Assembly (NCBI GenBank): GCA_944358685.1
Contig: CALVRQ010000037.1
Coordinates: 1-23,208 of the forward strand
DNA: 23,208 nucleotides
Direction: 5' to 3'
From: an uncultured Bacilli bacterium
GTDB taxonomy: Bacteria > Bacillota_I > Bacilli_A > RF39 > UBA660
A program made the position numbers and the translations under genes. The notes beneath the pieces were generated by a model. The model did not search any database. It was not told the origin of the DNA and was given only the letters and a program-made list of their open reading frames with translations. This document shows positions 15,042 through 22,112 of this stretch, piece by piece (positions within the stretch are counted from its first letter, which is position 1; each line of letters begins with the position of its first letter).

Positions 15042-15651
15042 CTAGGTAAGCAATATATATGGTTTGTTTGGTATTATCATTTTTTGTACAAGTAATCATG
15101 GTTAGGGTTTGTTTTGTAGTGTCTCTATATATTGTGACGTTTCCATCTTTAGTTTCATTATAAATATTATCTATTTTATATGTATATAGGTGGCCTTTAT
15201 ATTCAATTTTAGCAGTATCACCTTCTGTTAATTTATATAGGTTTTTAAAGTATGCGATGTGGGTTGTTCCTGAATGGGCAACTAAAATAACATTACCGTT
15301 TTTTTCATCTGGGTAATTGGAAGGAGATAGGAATGTTAGGTTTTTACTAACATTATTATTTTCATTGTCTTTGTCAAAGAAACCTTGTTGTAGGTTAATT
15401 TTATCAATGGTTAAAATACCAAGATAACCATTTGGATTTGGTGTTGGGACATATTCTTCTTCTGTTTGTTCAATATTTTGAGGTGTGTTATCTTGAGTTT
15501 TATCATTTACTTCACTAAATAGTGAAATACTTATTTTTTGATATGCTTGTTCTTTTTTGCCTTTTAAATAGTCAGCAGATATTAATAATATACCACCAAT
15601 TATGGCAACAAAGGCAATAATGACAATAGTTCTATTACTTAATTTTGACAT
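15028..15651 (-). CDS. Sortase-family protein with an atypical active site
   Basis: A 207-residue membrane-anchored transpeptidase-fold protein. One N-terminal membrane segment (about 8-26) and an acidic linker are followed by the sortase barrel (about 73-205) with PNGYLGILTIDKI. The catalytic His126 is in LVAHSGTTH and the catalytic Cys188 is in TLTMITCTKND. The usual third residue, Arg in the final strand (for example KRKIFVA in S. aureus SrtA), is replaced: TKQTIYIA puts Gln196 there. Sortases cleave a C-terminal sorting signal and join surface proteins to peptidoglycan or pilin. I see no LPxTG-like substrate in the window. The class is uncertain. The start has an AAGGG site. Confidence 0.85.
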   Translation of the reverse strand: MSKLSNRTIVIIAFVAIIGGILLISADYLKGKKEQAYQKISISLFSEVNDKTQDNTPQNIEQTEEEYVPTPNPNGYLGILTIDKINLQQGFFDKDNENNNVSKNLTFLSPSNYPDEKNGNVILVAHSGTTHIAYFKNLYKLTEGDTAKIEYKGHLYTYKIDNIYNETKDGNVTIYRDTTKQTLTMITCTKNDNTKQTIYIAYLESVK

Positions 15652-15683
15652 ACTTTATTCCCTTTCTTTGTTAACTATTAAGT

Positions 15684-15712
15684 AGTATAGCATGGTTAGT
15701 TATAAAAGTAAA
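15684..15712 (-). promoter_or_regulatory. Promoter of the sortase gene
   Basis: TTTACT (15707-15712), a 17-base spacer, TATACT (15684-15689) preceded by TGC on the minus strand. Confidence 0.6.
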
Positions 15713-15933
15713 ATTGATTTTTATGTATATTTTACATTAGAAATTTTTGGTATTTTGTTCTGTATTAATAATGAATAGCTAAATCAATATGACATTATTT
15801 TTTTATTATAGAGTATTATATATTGCGAGATTCATATGATATATATTTAATCTATATCTTTTTAACTATGGATATTTTTCTAATTTAATTTTAACAGTTT
15901 ATGATTGTTTACGCAATATATTTTTTTTAATTT
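15713..15933. other. Intergenic control region between divergent sortase and clpB
   Basis: No gene is visible. It holds a 9-bp inverted repeat, TATATTGCG (15819-15827) and CGCAATATA (15912-15920), about 84 bases apart, the second copy about 14 bases upstream of CIRCE. In DNA this AT-rich the pairing could be chance. Confidence 0.5.
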
Positions 15934-15960
15934 TTAGCACTCTCTATTGACAAGTGCTAA
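15934..15960 (+). promoter_or_regulatory. CIRCE element (HrcA operator)
   Basis: TTAGCACTC, 9 bases, AAGTGCTAA: the classic 9-9-9 inverted repeat with one change from consensus (GAGTGCTAA). It overlaps the -35 of the clpB promoter, so the HrcA repressor would block RNA polymerase until heat shock. Confidence 0.92.
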
Positions 15961-15975
15961 AGAGAGTGATATAGT
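15947..15975 (+). promoter_or_regulatory. Heat-shock promoter of clpB
   Basis: Perfect TTGACA (15947-15952), a 17-base spacer, TATAGT (15970-15975) preceded by TGA. The -35 lies inside CIRCE. Confidence 0.88.
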
Positions 15976-16026
15976 TATAATGTAATCTTGCATGAGATTA
16001 AATTTTTATGAAAAGGAGGCACGAAT

Positions 16027-18138
16027 ATGAACGAACAACAAGCATATCAAGAAGGTTTACAAAATGTTTTAGAGAAATACGGTAGAGATATTACAGCAGC
16101 GGCTAAAGATGGCAAGGTTGATCCGGTTATCGGTCGTGATGATGAGATTCGTAGTATTACCCGTATTTTATCACGTAAGACTAAAAACAATCCGGTTTTA
16201 ATTGGTGAGCCTGGTGTTGGTAAAACAGCTATTGTTGAAGGTTTGGCTCAAAGAATTATTAAAGGCGATGTTCCTAATAGTTTAAGGGATAAACGTATTT
16301 GGGAACTAGATATGGGGTCTTTGATTGCAGGAGCTAAATATCGTGGTGAATTTGAAGATAGATTAAAAGCAGTACTAAAAGAAGTGAAAGATTCTGATGG
16401 TGAAATTATTATGTTTATTGATGAAATTCATATGATTGTAGGTGCTGGTGCTTTGGAGGGAGCTATGGATGCTGGAAATATGCTTAAGCCAATGCTTGCT
16501 CGTGGTGAAATTCACTGTATTGGGGCAACTACTTTAAATGAGTACCGCAAGTATATTGAAAAGGATGGTGCACTTGAAAGGCGTTTTCAAAAGGTATTAG
16601 TATCTGAGCCAACAGTACTTGATACAATTACTATTTTACGTGGTTTGAAATCTCGTTTTGAGGTTTATCACGGCGTTACAATTAAAGATAGAGCGTTAGT
16701 AGCGGCAGCTACTTTATCGGATAGATATATTACTGATAGATTCTTACCAGATAAGGCTATTGATTTAGTCGATGAAGCATGTGCAACTATTAAGGTTCAA
16801 TTAGAGTCAGTTCCTACTTCGCTTGATACTTTGACACGTAAGATTATGCAGTTAGAGGTTGAAAGGCAAGCTTTAAAAAAAGAAAAAGATGAATTTTCTA
16901 AAAATAGAATTAAAGAGATTGATGAAAAATTAACGTCTTTAAAAACAAAGGAAAAAGATTTGAGAGAGGCTTGGGAGCATGAGAAAGAAATAAATTCTTC
17001 AATTAACCGTAAAAAAGAGGAAATTGAAAAGGCTAATCGTGATTTGGAATATGCAGAATCCAAATATGATTTAGAGTCTGCCGCTAGACTTCGCCATGGG
17101 GTTATACCGGCCTTAGAAAAAGAATTAAATGAGTTAAAGAAGAATAATAAGAATTCTATTTTAAGTGATGTGGTTGACGATGAATCTATTGCGGCTATAA
17201 TTTCTAAATGGACGAATATTCCAATTAGTAAATTGGTTGGTACAGAAAGGGATAAGTTACTTCATTTGGAGGATAATTTAAGAAAAAGAGTTAAGGGTCA
17301 AGATAGGGCTTTACATTTAGTTAGTGAGGCAATTATAAGAGCTCGTGCTGGTATTAAGGATCCTAACAGGCCTATTGGTTCATTTATTTTCTTGGGACCA
17401 ACTGGTGTTGGTAAGACTGAGGTAGCAAAATCTTTGGCTTATGAATTATTTGATGATGAACGTCATATTGTCAGAATTGATATGAGTGAATATATGGAAC
17501 CACATTCTGTGGCAAGGTTAATCGGTTCTCCTCCGGGATATGTCGGATATGATGATGGTGGACAATTAACAGAGGCTGTTAGGAGAAATCCATATAGTAT
17601 CGTACTTTTTGATGAAATTGAAAAAGCTCATAAAGATGTATTTAATATTTTACTTCAAATTTTAGATGATGGTAGAATTACTGATTCGCAGGGTAGAACG
17701 GTTGATTTTAAAAATACAATTATTATTATGACTTCTAATTTAGGTAGCGATTATATTTTAGAGGGTCATAATGATAGTGAAGAAATGGTTATGAGTGAAC
17801 TTAGAAGAACATTTAAACCAGAATTTATTAACCGTATTGATGAGATTATTATCTTTAATTCACTTTCTAAAGAGGTTGTTCATGAAATATTAGATAAAAT
17901 TATTAGTGAGATTGAATATAGATTACGTGATAAGAAGTTAACACTTAAGGTAACTGATAAAGCTAAAGAGTTTATTATTGATAATTCTTATGATGAAAAG
18001 TATGGAGCTAGACCAATTAAGAGATATGTAAGTAGAAATATTGAAACTTTGATTGCTAAAGCTATTATTAATGAGGATATTAAATTTAATTCTACAGTTA
18101 CTATTGATGTTAAGAATGGTAAATTTATAATAAAATAA
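16027..18138 (+). CDS. clpB: ClpB disaggregase lacking the N-terminal domain
   Basis: A 703-residue AAA+ chaperone that, with DnaK, pulls proteins out of aggregates. NBD1: Walker A GEPGVGKT (60-67), pore loop KYRG (104-107), Walker B MFIDEIH, arginine pair ERRF (184-187). A full coiled-coil M domain (about 265-385, rich in Lys/Glu) separates it from NBD2: Walker A GPTGVGKT (457-464), GYVG pore (504-507), FDEIEKAH. The M domain and lack of an IGL-type ClpP loop mark ClpB rather than ClpC. Typical ClpB is about 860 residues; here the two Clp-N repeats (about 145 residues) are absent and NBD1 starts almost at once. AAAGGAGG and a CIRCE promoter lie directly upstream, so the short form is the real gene product. 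Confidence 0.93.
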   Translation: MNEQQAYQEGLQNVLEKYGRDITAAAKDGKVDPVIGRDDEIRSITRILSRKTKNNPVLIGEPGVGKTAIVEGLAQRIIKGDVPNSLRDKRIWELDMGSLIAGAKYRGEFEDRLKAVLKEVKDSDGEIIMFIDEIHMIVGAGALEGAMDAGNMLKPMLARGEIHCIGATTLNEYRKYIEKDGALERRFQKVLVSEPTVLDTITILRGLKSRFEVYHGVTIKDRALVAAATLSDRYITDRFLPDKAIDLVDEACATIKVQLESVPTSLDTLTRKIMQLEVERQALKKEKDEFSKNRIKEIDEKLTSLKTKEKDLREAWEHEKEINSSINRKKEEIEKANRDLEYAESKYDLESAARLRHGVIPALEKELNELKKNNKNSILSDVVDDESIAAIISKWTNIPISKLVGTERDKLLHLEDNLRKRVKGQDRALHLVSEAIIRARAGIKDPNRPIGSFIFLGPTGVGKTEVAKSLAYELFDDERHIVRIDMSEYMEPHSVARLIGSPPGYVGYDDGGQLTEAVRRNPYSIVLFDEIEKAHKDVFNILLQILDDGRITDSQGRTVDFKNTIIIMTSNLGSDYILEGHNDSEEMVMSELRRTFKPEFINRIDEIIIFNSLSKEVVHEILDKIISEIEYRLRDKKLTLKVTDKAKEFIIDNSYDEKYGARPIKRYVSRNIETLIAKAIINEDIKFNSTVTIDVKNGKFIIK

Positions 18139-18165
18139 GGAAACGGTTTAATTCGTTTCCTTATT
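18134..18165. terminator. Bidirectional terminator carrying both convergent stop codons
   Basis: A perfect 12-bp stem (18134-18145 with 18154-18165, core AAGGAAACG / CGTTTCCTT) with an 8-base loop. The clpB TAA is in one arm, the TAA of the opposing gene in the other, and both sides have T-rich tails. Confidence 0.9.
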
Positions 18166-19024
18166 TGTATCTTTGTGATAATACTTGTTTTTTAGCTAAA
18201 ACCCAATCGTAGTTTTTACTGATAATTACTGAGTCACAATATGGACACTTAGATGAGTTAACATTTTCTAAAGGTGCGCCACAGTTTGGACATTTATTAT
18301 CTTTTTTACTCATTCCTTTGTTGAAGGTCATAGCATAATTATATATCACTTTTCGTTTATTAGTTCCTCTTACTACTTTATTATTTTTATCGGTTATATA
18401 GTCATAACATTCTACTTGCATTATTACTGTTAAAGAGACTATATCGTTTTTGGTTTCCATTCCTACAATATTGAAACCTAATAAGTTAAAGTCTTTCATA
18501 ACGTTTGTTTGTTTTTTGACTTTTAATGTGGTTAATTGTGATTTGTACATGTTGTACATTTCATCGGTTACACTCTCTCTAATACTCTCGTAATCAAAGT
18601 TCATCCAAGCAATTTGAATTTTCTTATATATTTCAAATGATTGTTCTTTGAATTTAAATGGATCAAAATCTGGAACAAATTGTTTGAATTTTTCTGGGTC
18701 ATAAGGTGGAATATTTTTTAAGGCGGTTGTTGGCATTTGTCCTATTTTCTTTTTAGCATTTAAAAGTATAAAGGCTACAACAACTAGAAAAATTGCTAAA
18801 GTAATAATGGTGGTGACAGGATCGGCACTACCACTACTACTAGAGTAATAATGTCCACCATAAGACGAACCACTGCTCCAACTAGAACCTGAACTGAAAC
18901 CTCCAGATGATCCTCCTGAGTAACTTCCATCAAAGCCTGAATCAGCTTCTGGATGATAGTTTGGAATCATGAAAATAAGGGCGGTAATAATAATTAATAG
19001 TACACTTTTTACCTTTTTATTCAT
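18161..19024 (-). CDS. Membrane-anchored Tim44-like protein with zinc ribbon
   Basis: A 287-residue protein: N-terminal signal or anchor segment (about 5-22), a Gly/Ser/Tyr-rich low-complexity stretch (30-66), a membrane segment (about 69-88), then a Tim44-like domain (about 110-235, with KFKEQSFEIYKKIQIAWMNFDYESIRE) and a C-terminal zinc ribbon (C245, C248, C260, C263). Tim44-like domains are lipid- or membrane-binding modules. With two N-terminal hydrophobic segments, the Gly/Ser loop would be outside and the Tim44/zinc-ribbon part inside. It is the last gene of the SPFH operon (12 bases after the previous gene) and shares domain order with it. The arrangement resembles the ydjG-ydjH-ydjI part of the B. 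subtilis pspA operon. Confidence 0.8.
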   Translation of the reverse strand: MNKKVKSVLLIIITALIFMIPNYHPEADSGFDGSYSGGSSGGFSSGSSWSSGSSYGGHYYSSSSGSADPVTTIITLAIFLVVVAFILLNAKKKIGQMPTTALKNIPPYDPEKFKQFVPDFDPFKFKEQSFEIYKKIQIAWMNFDYESIRESVTDEMYNMYKSQLTTLKVKKQTNVMKDFNLLGFNIVGMETKNDIVSLTVIMQVECYDYITDKNNKVVRGTNKRKVIYNYAMTFNKGMSKKDNKCPNCGAPLENVNSSKCPYCDSVIISKNYDWVLAKKQVLSQRYK

Positions 19025-19036
19025 AGTTTAACTCCT

Positions 19037-19570
19037 TTATTTGGTTTCTATAGATGTTAAAACCCAGTCTTTATCATCTAAATTATATATTGTTCCGCAG
19101 TAGGCACATTTACCACTAGCGTTAACATCAATAGAAGCCCCACAGCCGGGACATTTTCTTACAGAGCCCATTTCTTTATGATTGATTTTTTTGGTAAATG
19201 TAAGGTAATTGGCTCTTTCACTTCTTACATCGGTGTCCCCACTTACATAGTTTCCATCTTCATCCATAAGGTAATCTAAATAACGAGATAGGATATATAC
19301 TTTGATTATCATATCGGTATTTGTTACTTGATAGTTCAATATTTCTGTTTGAGCAACATTGATTTCATCATACATTTGAATCAAATGTCTTTGAGTTAGG
19401 TTATCTACTTTTTGTTTGTATAGATTATAAACTTCATCTGATAAAAAATGTTTGACATTTTCTAATTCTTTAGTAACTACTGCCATATGTAACTGAATGA
19501 AAACATTATCGACATAGGTTTTGAATTTACTTTCAGAGAATTCTGAATCATATTTTAATATTTCATTCAT
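19037..19570 (-). CDS. Cytoplasmic Tim44-like protein with zinc ribbon
   Basis: A 177-residue soluble protein. The Tim44-like domain (about 8-130) carries FKTYVDNVFIQLHMAVVTKE and VKHFLSDEVYNLYK, and a zinc ribbon follows (C140, C143, C155, C158) with the ending DDKDWVLTSIE, matching the NYDWVLAKKQ end of the next gene. It looks like the same module without membrane segments. Its ATG overlaps the upstream SPFH gene's TAA by one base (TAATG), so the two are translationally coupled and probably made in fixed ratio. It lacks catalytic motifs; I infer a scaffold or adaptor role. Confidence 0.8.
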   Translation of the reverse strand: MNEILKYDSEFSESKFKTYVDNVFIQLHMAVVTKELENVKHFLSDEVYNLYKQKVDNLTQRHLIQMYDEINVAQTEILNYQVTNTDMIIKVYILSRYLDYLMDEDGNYVSGDTDVRSERANYLTFTKKINHKEMGSVRKCPGCGASIDVNASGKCAYCGTIYNLDDKDWVLTSIETK

Positions 19571-20736
19571 TATTTAGCTTCCTTACCACAGTTACTACAG
19601 AATTTTCCAGTTAATGGAGAACCACAGTTACTGCAGAATTTTGGAGTGGCTGCACCATTTGTTTGAGCAGCACCAACTACTGTTTGAGCTTGTGTAGTAG
19701 TTTGTGCAGGGGCTTGTTGTATTTGGCTAGCAGCGTTTTGAGCTTGCATATTTTGATTAACGGCGTTAATCATATTAGCTCCAGCTTGGTTAGCCATCCC
19801 CATACCCATGAAGCCCATCATAGAACCAGCTTCATTAGAGGCTGCTTGGGTCATAGCTTCGGCAGATGCACTAGCCATTAAACCTGATTGCATGCTTGGA
19901 TCAGAGAAAATTTTTGCGTCATCAATACGCGATACTCTTTTCATTGATTCTTCAGTTAAGTTAATATCACCCATTGCTACGTCGGTAACCATTAGGCCAT
20001 ATTGCTTTTTCCATGAATCGTCTAAACATTTATTCATTTCATCAGAGATGTCACTGCCATAAAGTCCCATGTCTCCAAATGAAACTTTTTTATTTCGCAT
20101 GACATTTGAAATTGCTACGGTAACTTTTTCAATAAATTTGGTTTTTAATTGACTTCCTACTACTTCATCAAAGGTAATGGTATCTTTAGGGTTAGTACCA
20201 ATTACACTAGCAATTAAGATAGCTGGGTCGACAACTCTTACAGCATATTCTCCGAAGAAGGTAACTTCTAGTGTTCCATATTTTTCATCGGTTATTTTTT
20301 TTGGTTGCGGACTGCCAAATTTATTGCCTAACATAACTTTGGTATTAACATAATATACTCTTTGGTCGTGGGCTGGCTGTCCACCATAGGTAATACGTCT
20401 ACCTATTGTTTTAATTGTATCTTTAACACCTTTAAAGAAACCACCATCAAAGACTGTTGGTTCGCTGCTTTGTTCATAGGTGTATATTCCTGGTTCAGCT
20501 GAGAAGTCAGCTATTGCACCATTATCAACTACCATCATGGCCATTCCTTCTGGAACGACGATTTGACTTCCTTTTGTTATAATTCCTTCTTCAGGATTTT
20601 TATTGCCTTCGCCATGATTTACTTTTCCTCTTTGAATTAAAACATTATTAGCGATTTGTGGGCATTCGATAAATTCTTTAAATTGATCTCCAAATCCAGA
20701 TGATACTGAACTTGTTACGGCTTTTATTAAACCCAT
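19570..20736 (-). CDS. SPFH-domain protein with C-terminal zinc ribbon (YdjI-like)
   Basis: A 388-residue protein of the YdjI ('virion core protein-like') SPFH group. The N-terminal IKAVTSSVSSGFGDQFKEFI segment is amphipathic, the SPFH domain spans about 25-270 (SQIVVPEGMAMMVVDNGAIADF, then GTLEVTFFGEYAVRVVDP), followed by an Ala/Gln/Met-rich tail (about 280-355) and a zinc ribbon (C368, C371, C380, C383). SPFH proteins (flotillins, stomatins) form membrane-associated oligomers. In B. subtilis, YdjI sits in the pspA-ydjGHI envelope-stress operon. Here it leads an operon with two Tim44/zinc-ribbon proteins and no PspA gene. Start: GGAGAG, 9-10 bases before ATG. Confidence 0.88.
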   Translation of the reverse strand: MGLIKAVTSSVSSGFGDQFKEFIECPQIANNVLIQRGKVNHGEGNKNPEEGIITKGSQIVVPEGMAMMVVDNGAIADFSAEPGIYTYEQSSEPTVFDGGFFKGVKDTIKTIGRRITYGGQPAHDQRVYYVNTKVMLGNKFGSPQPKKITDEKYGTLEVTFFGEYAVRVVDPAILIASVIGTNPKDTITFDEVVGSQLKTKFIEKVTVAISNVMRNKKVSFGDMGLYGSDISDEMNKCLDDSWKKQYGLMVTDVAMGDINLTEESMKRVSRIDDAKIFSDPSMQSGLMASASAEAMTQAASNEAGSMMGFMGMGMANQAGANMINAVNQNMQAQNAASQIQQAPAQTTTQAQTVVGAAQTNGAATPKFCSNCGSPLTGKFCSNCGKEAK

Positions 20737-20760
20737 TATTATTCACTCTCCTTTATTTTA

Positions 20761-20789
20761 ATTATATACTACTTAACTTTTTATAGCAA
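20761..20789 (-). promoter_or_regulatory. Promoter of the SPFH operon
   Basis: TTGCTA (20784-20789), 17 bases, TATAAT (20761-20766) on the minus strand, about 25 bases before the start. Confidence 0.6.
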
Positions 20790-20793
20790 GAAA

Positions 20794-20829
20794 AAACAAC
20801 TATTTTGAACTGAACCCCAAAAGTTGTTT
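20794..20829 (-). terminator. Terminator of a lost minus-strand gene, IS-end-like
   Basis: Stem AAACAACT / AGTTGTTT, extended with a small bulge, followed on the minus strand by TTTTTTC. The centre TGAACTGAACCCCAAAAGTT resembles the terminal repeat of IS3-family (IS150-type) elements. A short minus frame ending LRQLFDDVNLDDINKK-TAA (about 20848-20900) stops just before it. This suggests the 3' end of a vanished gene or element. Confidence 0.45.
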
Positions 20830-20889
20830 AAGTGTAAAAGTTATTTTTTGTTTATATCATCTAAATTAACGTCATCGAATAATTGTCTT

Positions 20890-21459
20890 AATTCTATGTT
20901 TAGTGTAGGAAATTATGTATGGTCATCAAATGGTAGTAATAATTGGGATAATGCTTCATTAAAAAGTTATTTAAATGGAGAATATTATAATTCTATAAAT
21001 GAAACTTATCGAAATATGATATCAAGTGAAACCTATTATTTAGGAGGAGCTGATAATAATTGGATTAGTGCAACAGCAAGTGAATATTATGATGCCGAAA
21101 GAGATAGCAGTCAAGTATATAGTGGAAATCCAGCAAGTACAATACAAAATATAGGTTTAATGTATCCAAGTGATTATGGATATGCGGCAGGAAGTAGTTG
21201 TCTATCAACGTCGCTTTTCACATATAATAGTAGTTGTAAAAACAGTGATTATTTATATAGTGCGGAAGGTGGGGGGTTTCAGTCTCCTCTTGCTATTGGT
21301 AGTTCCTATGCGAACATTATTAATCGTGGTTTTGTAGGCTACAGTAACGGTGTCGGCCGCGATTCCATGGCAATTCGCCCAGTCTTATATCTAAACACAA
21401 ATGTACAAATTACAGGTGGAGATGGCAGTCAGTTTAATCCATTTCAATTATTACTTTAA
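20890..21459 (+). pseudogene. 5'-truncated surface/pilin-like protein gene (DUF6273-like domain)
   Basis: An open plus-strand frame whose protein-like part starts near MFSVGNYVW (ATG 20896) and gives about 187 residues; no ribosome site or signal peptide precedes it, and upstream codons read as non-coding. The body has NWDNASLKSYLNGEYYNSI, ETYYLGG, a run of Ser/Tyr/Gly/Asn repeats, and the end GRDSMAIRPVLYLNTNVQI-TGGDGSQFNPF. This is the C-terminal display domain of exported, often pilin-like, proteins of gut Bacillota (DUF6273-type, C-type-lectin-like pattern). The N-terminal export half is missing. The 3' third (about 21265-21395) has a GGGGGG run and a GC-richer stretch (GTCGGCCGCGATTCC) unlike the rest. 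Either a relic or a silent donor cassette. Confidence 0.6.
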
Positions 21460-21468
21460 ATTGTGATG

Positions 21469-21501
21469 AAAGGAACAACTTTTACCTTATGTTGTTTCTT
21501 T
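21469..21501. terminator. Bidirectional terminator between surface cassette and DUF1003 gene
   Basis: Stem AAAGGAACAAC / GTTGTTTCTTT (11 bp, one G-U on the plus strand), 11-base loop holding the DUF1003 gene's TAA (21487-21489). The plus-strand tail is TATTTTG. Confidence 0.75.
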
Positions 21502-22029
21502 ATTTTGACGATTTGATTCTTCTTCGGTAATGGCTTTATCTAATATGTTTAATAATCTATTTTGATTATTTATTAATACTTCTACTTTGTGGTGTAAGTC
21601 TTCTAGTAATAATTCACTCTTTAAATCTATTTTATAGTCATTTTGATTTCTTAGACTATCTTTTTTTGAGGCTCTATTTTGACTCATCATGATAATTGGG
21701 GCTTGAAGAGCTGATATACAAGATAAAATTAAGTTTAGTAATATATAAGGATATGGATCTATTTCTTTATCTTTTAAAATAAAGGTGTTGATAATCATCC
21801 AACCAATTAGAAAGATTATTGATATAAATATAAATGTCCAACTACCGGCAATTTCGGATATTTTATCGGCTGCTTTTTCGGCAAAAGTCAGATTTCTTTC
21901 TTCTTCTTTGTCTACATCAACAGCAATTGAACTATCGGCTAATAGATCTATTATATCTTCTTTTTCATCTTTTTCTAAGTTTTGGTGTAGAATCATTTGA
22001 ACTATTTTTCTTTTATCTTTTTTTGTCAT
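21487..22029 (-). CDS. DUF1003 membrane protein
   Basis: A 180-residue inner-membrane protein with the DUF1003 signature: LTFAEKAADKISEIAGSWTF, two membrane segments (about 65-83 and 93-113) separated by DKEIDPYPYILLN, then SALQAPIIMMSQNRASKKD and a charged tail ending in a coiled-coil-like segment (LLLEDLHHKVEVLINNQNRL). The family is widespread and has no established biochemical role. The start has AAGGAG. It lies downstream of addA but is separated from it by a terminator, so it is probably transcribed on its own, though I see no strong promoter. Confidence 0.88.
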   Translation of the reverse strand: MTKKDKRKIVQMILHQNLEKDEKEDIIDLLADSSIAVDVDKEEERNLTFAEKAADKISEIAGSWTFIFISIIFLIGWMIINTFILKDKEIDPYPYILLNLILSCISALQAPIIMMSQNRASKKDSLRNQNDYKIDLKSELLLEDLHHKVEVLINNQNRLLNILDKAITEEESNRQNKETT

Positions 22030-22082
22030 TTTTCAACACTCCTTATAGTTATTATGAATAATTTTATGTTAAAAATACATTA

Positions 22083-22112
22083 AAAACTCTCATGTTAATT
22101 TATGAGAGTTTT
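22083..22112 (-). terminator. Terminator of addA with the stop codon in the loop
   Basis: Perfect 11-bp stem AAAACTCTCAT / ATGAGAGTTTT with an 8-base loop containing the addA TAA (22095-22097). A T-run follows on the minus strand. Confidence 0.85.

Noticed and set aside
19663..20062. Overlapping plus-strand frames opposite the SPFH gene
   Set aside because: They arise from the Ala/Gln-rich tail of the real minus-strand gene; no start signals.
20824..20895. N-terminus of the surface protein starting at TTG 20824
   Set aside because: No ribosome site, no signal peptide, unlike family members, and it overlaps a minus-strand remnant; the protein-like part starts near 20890.
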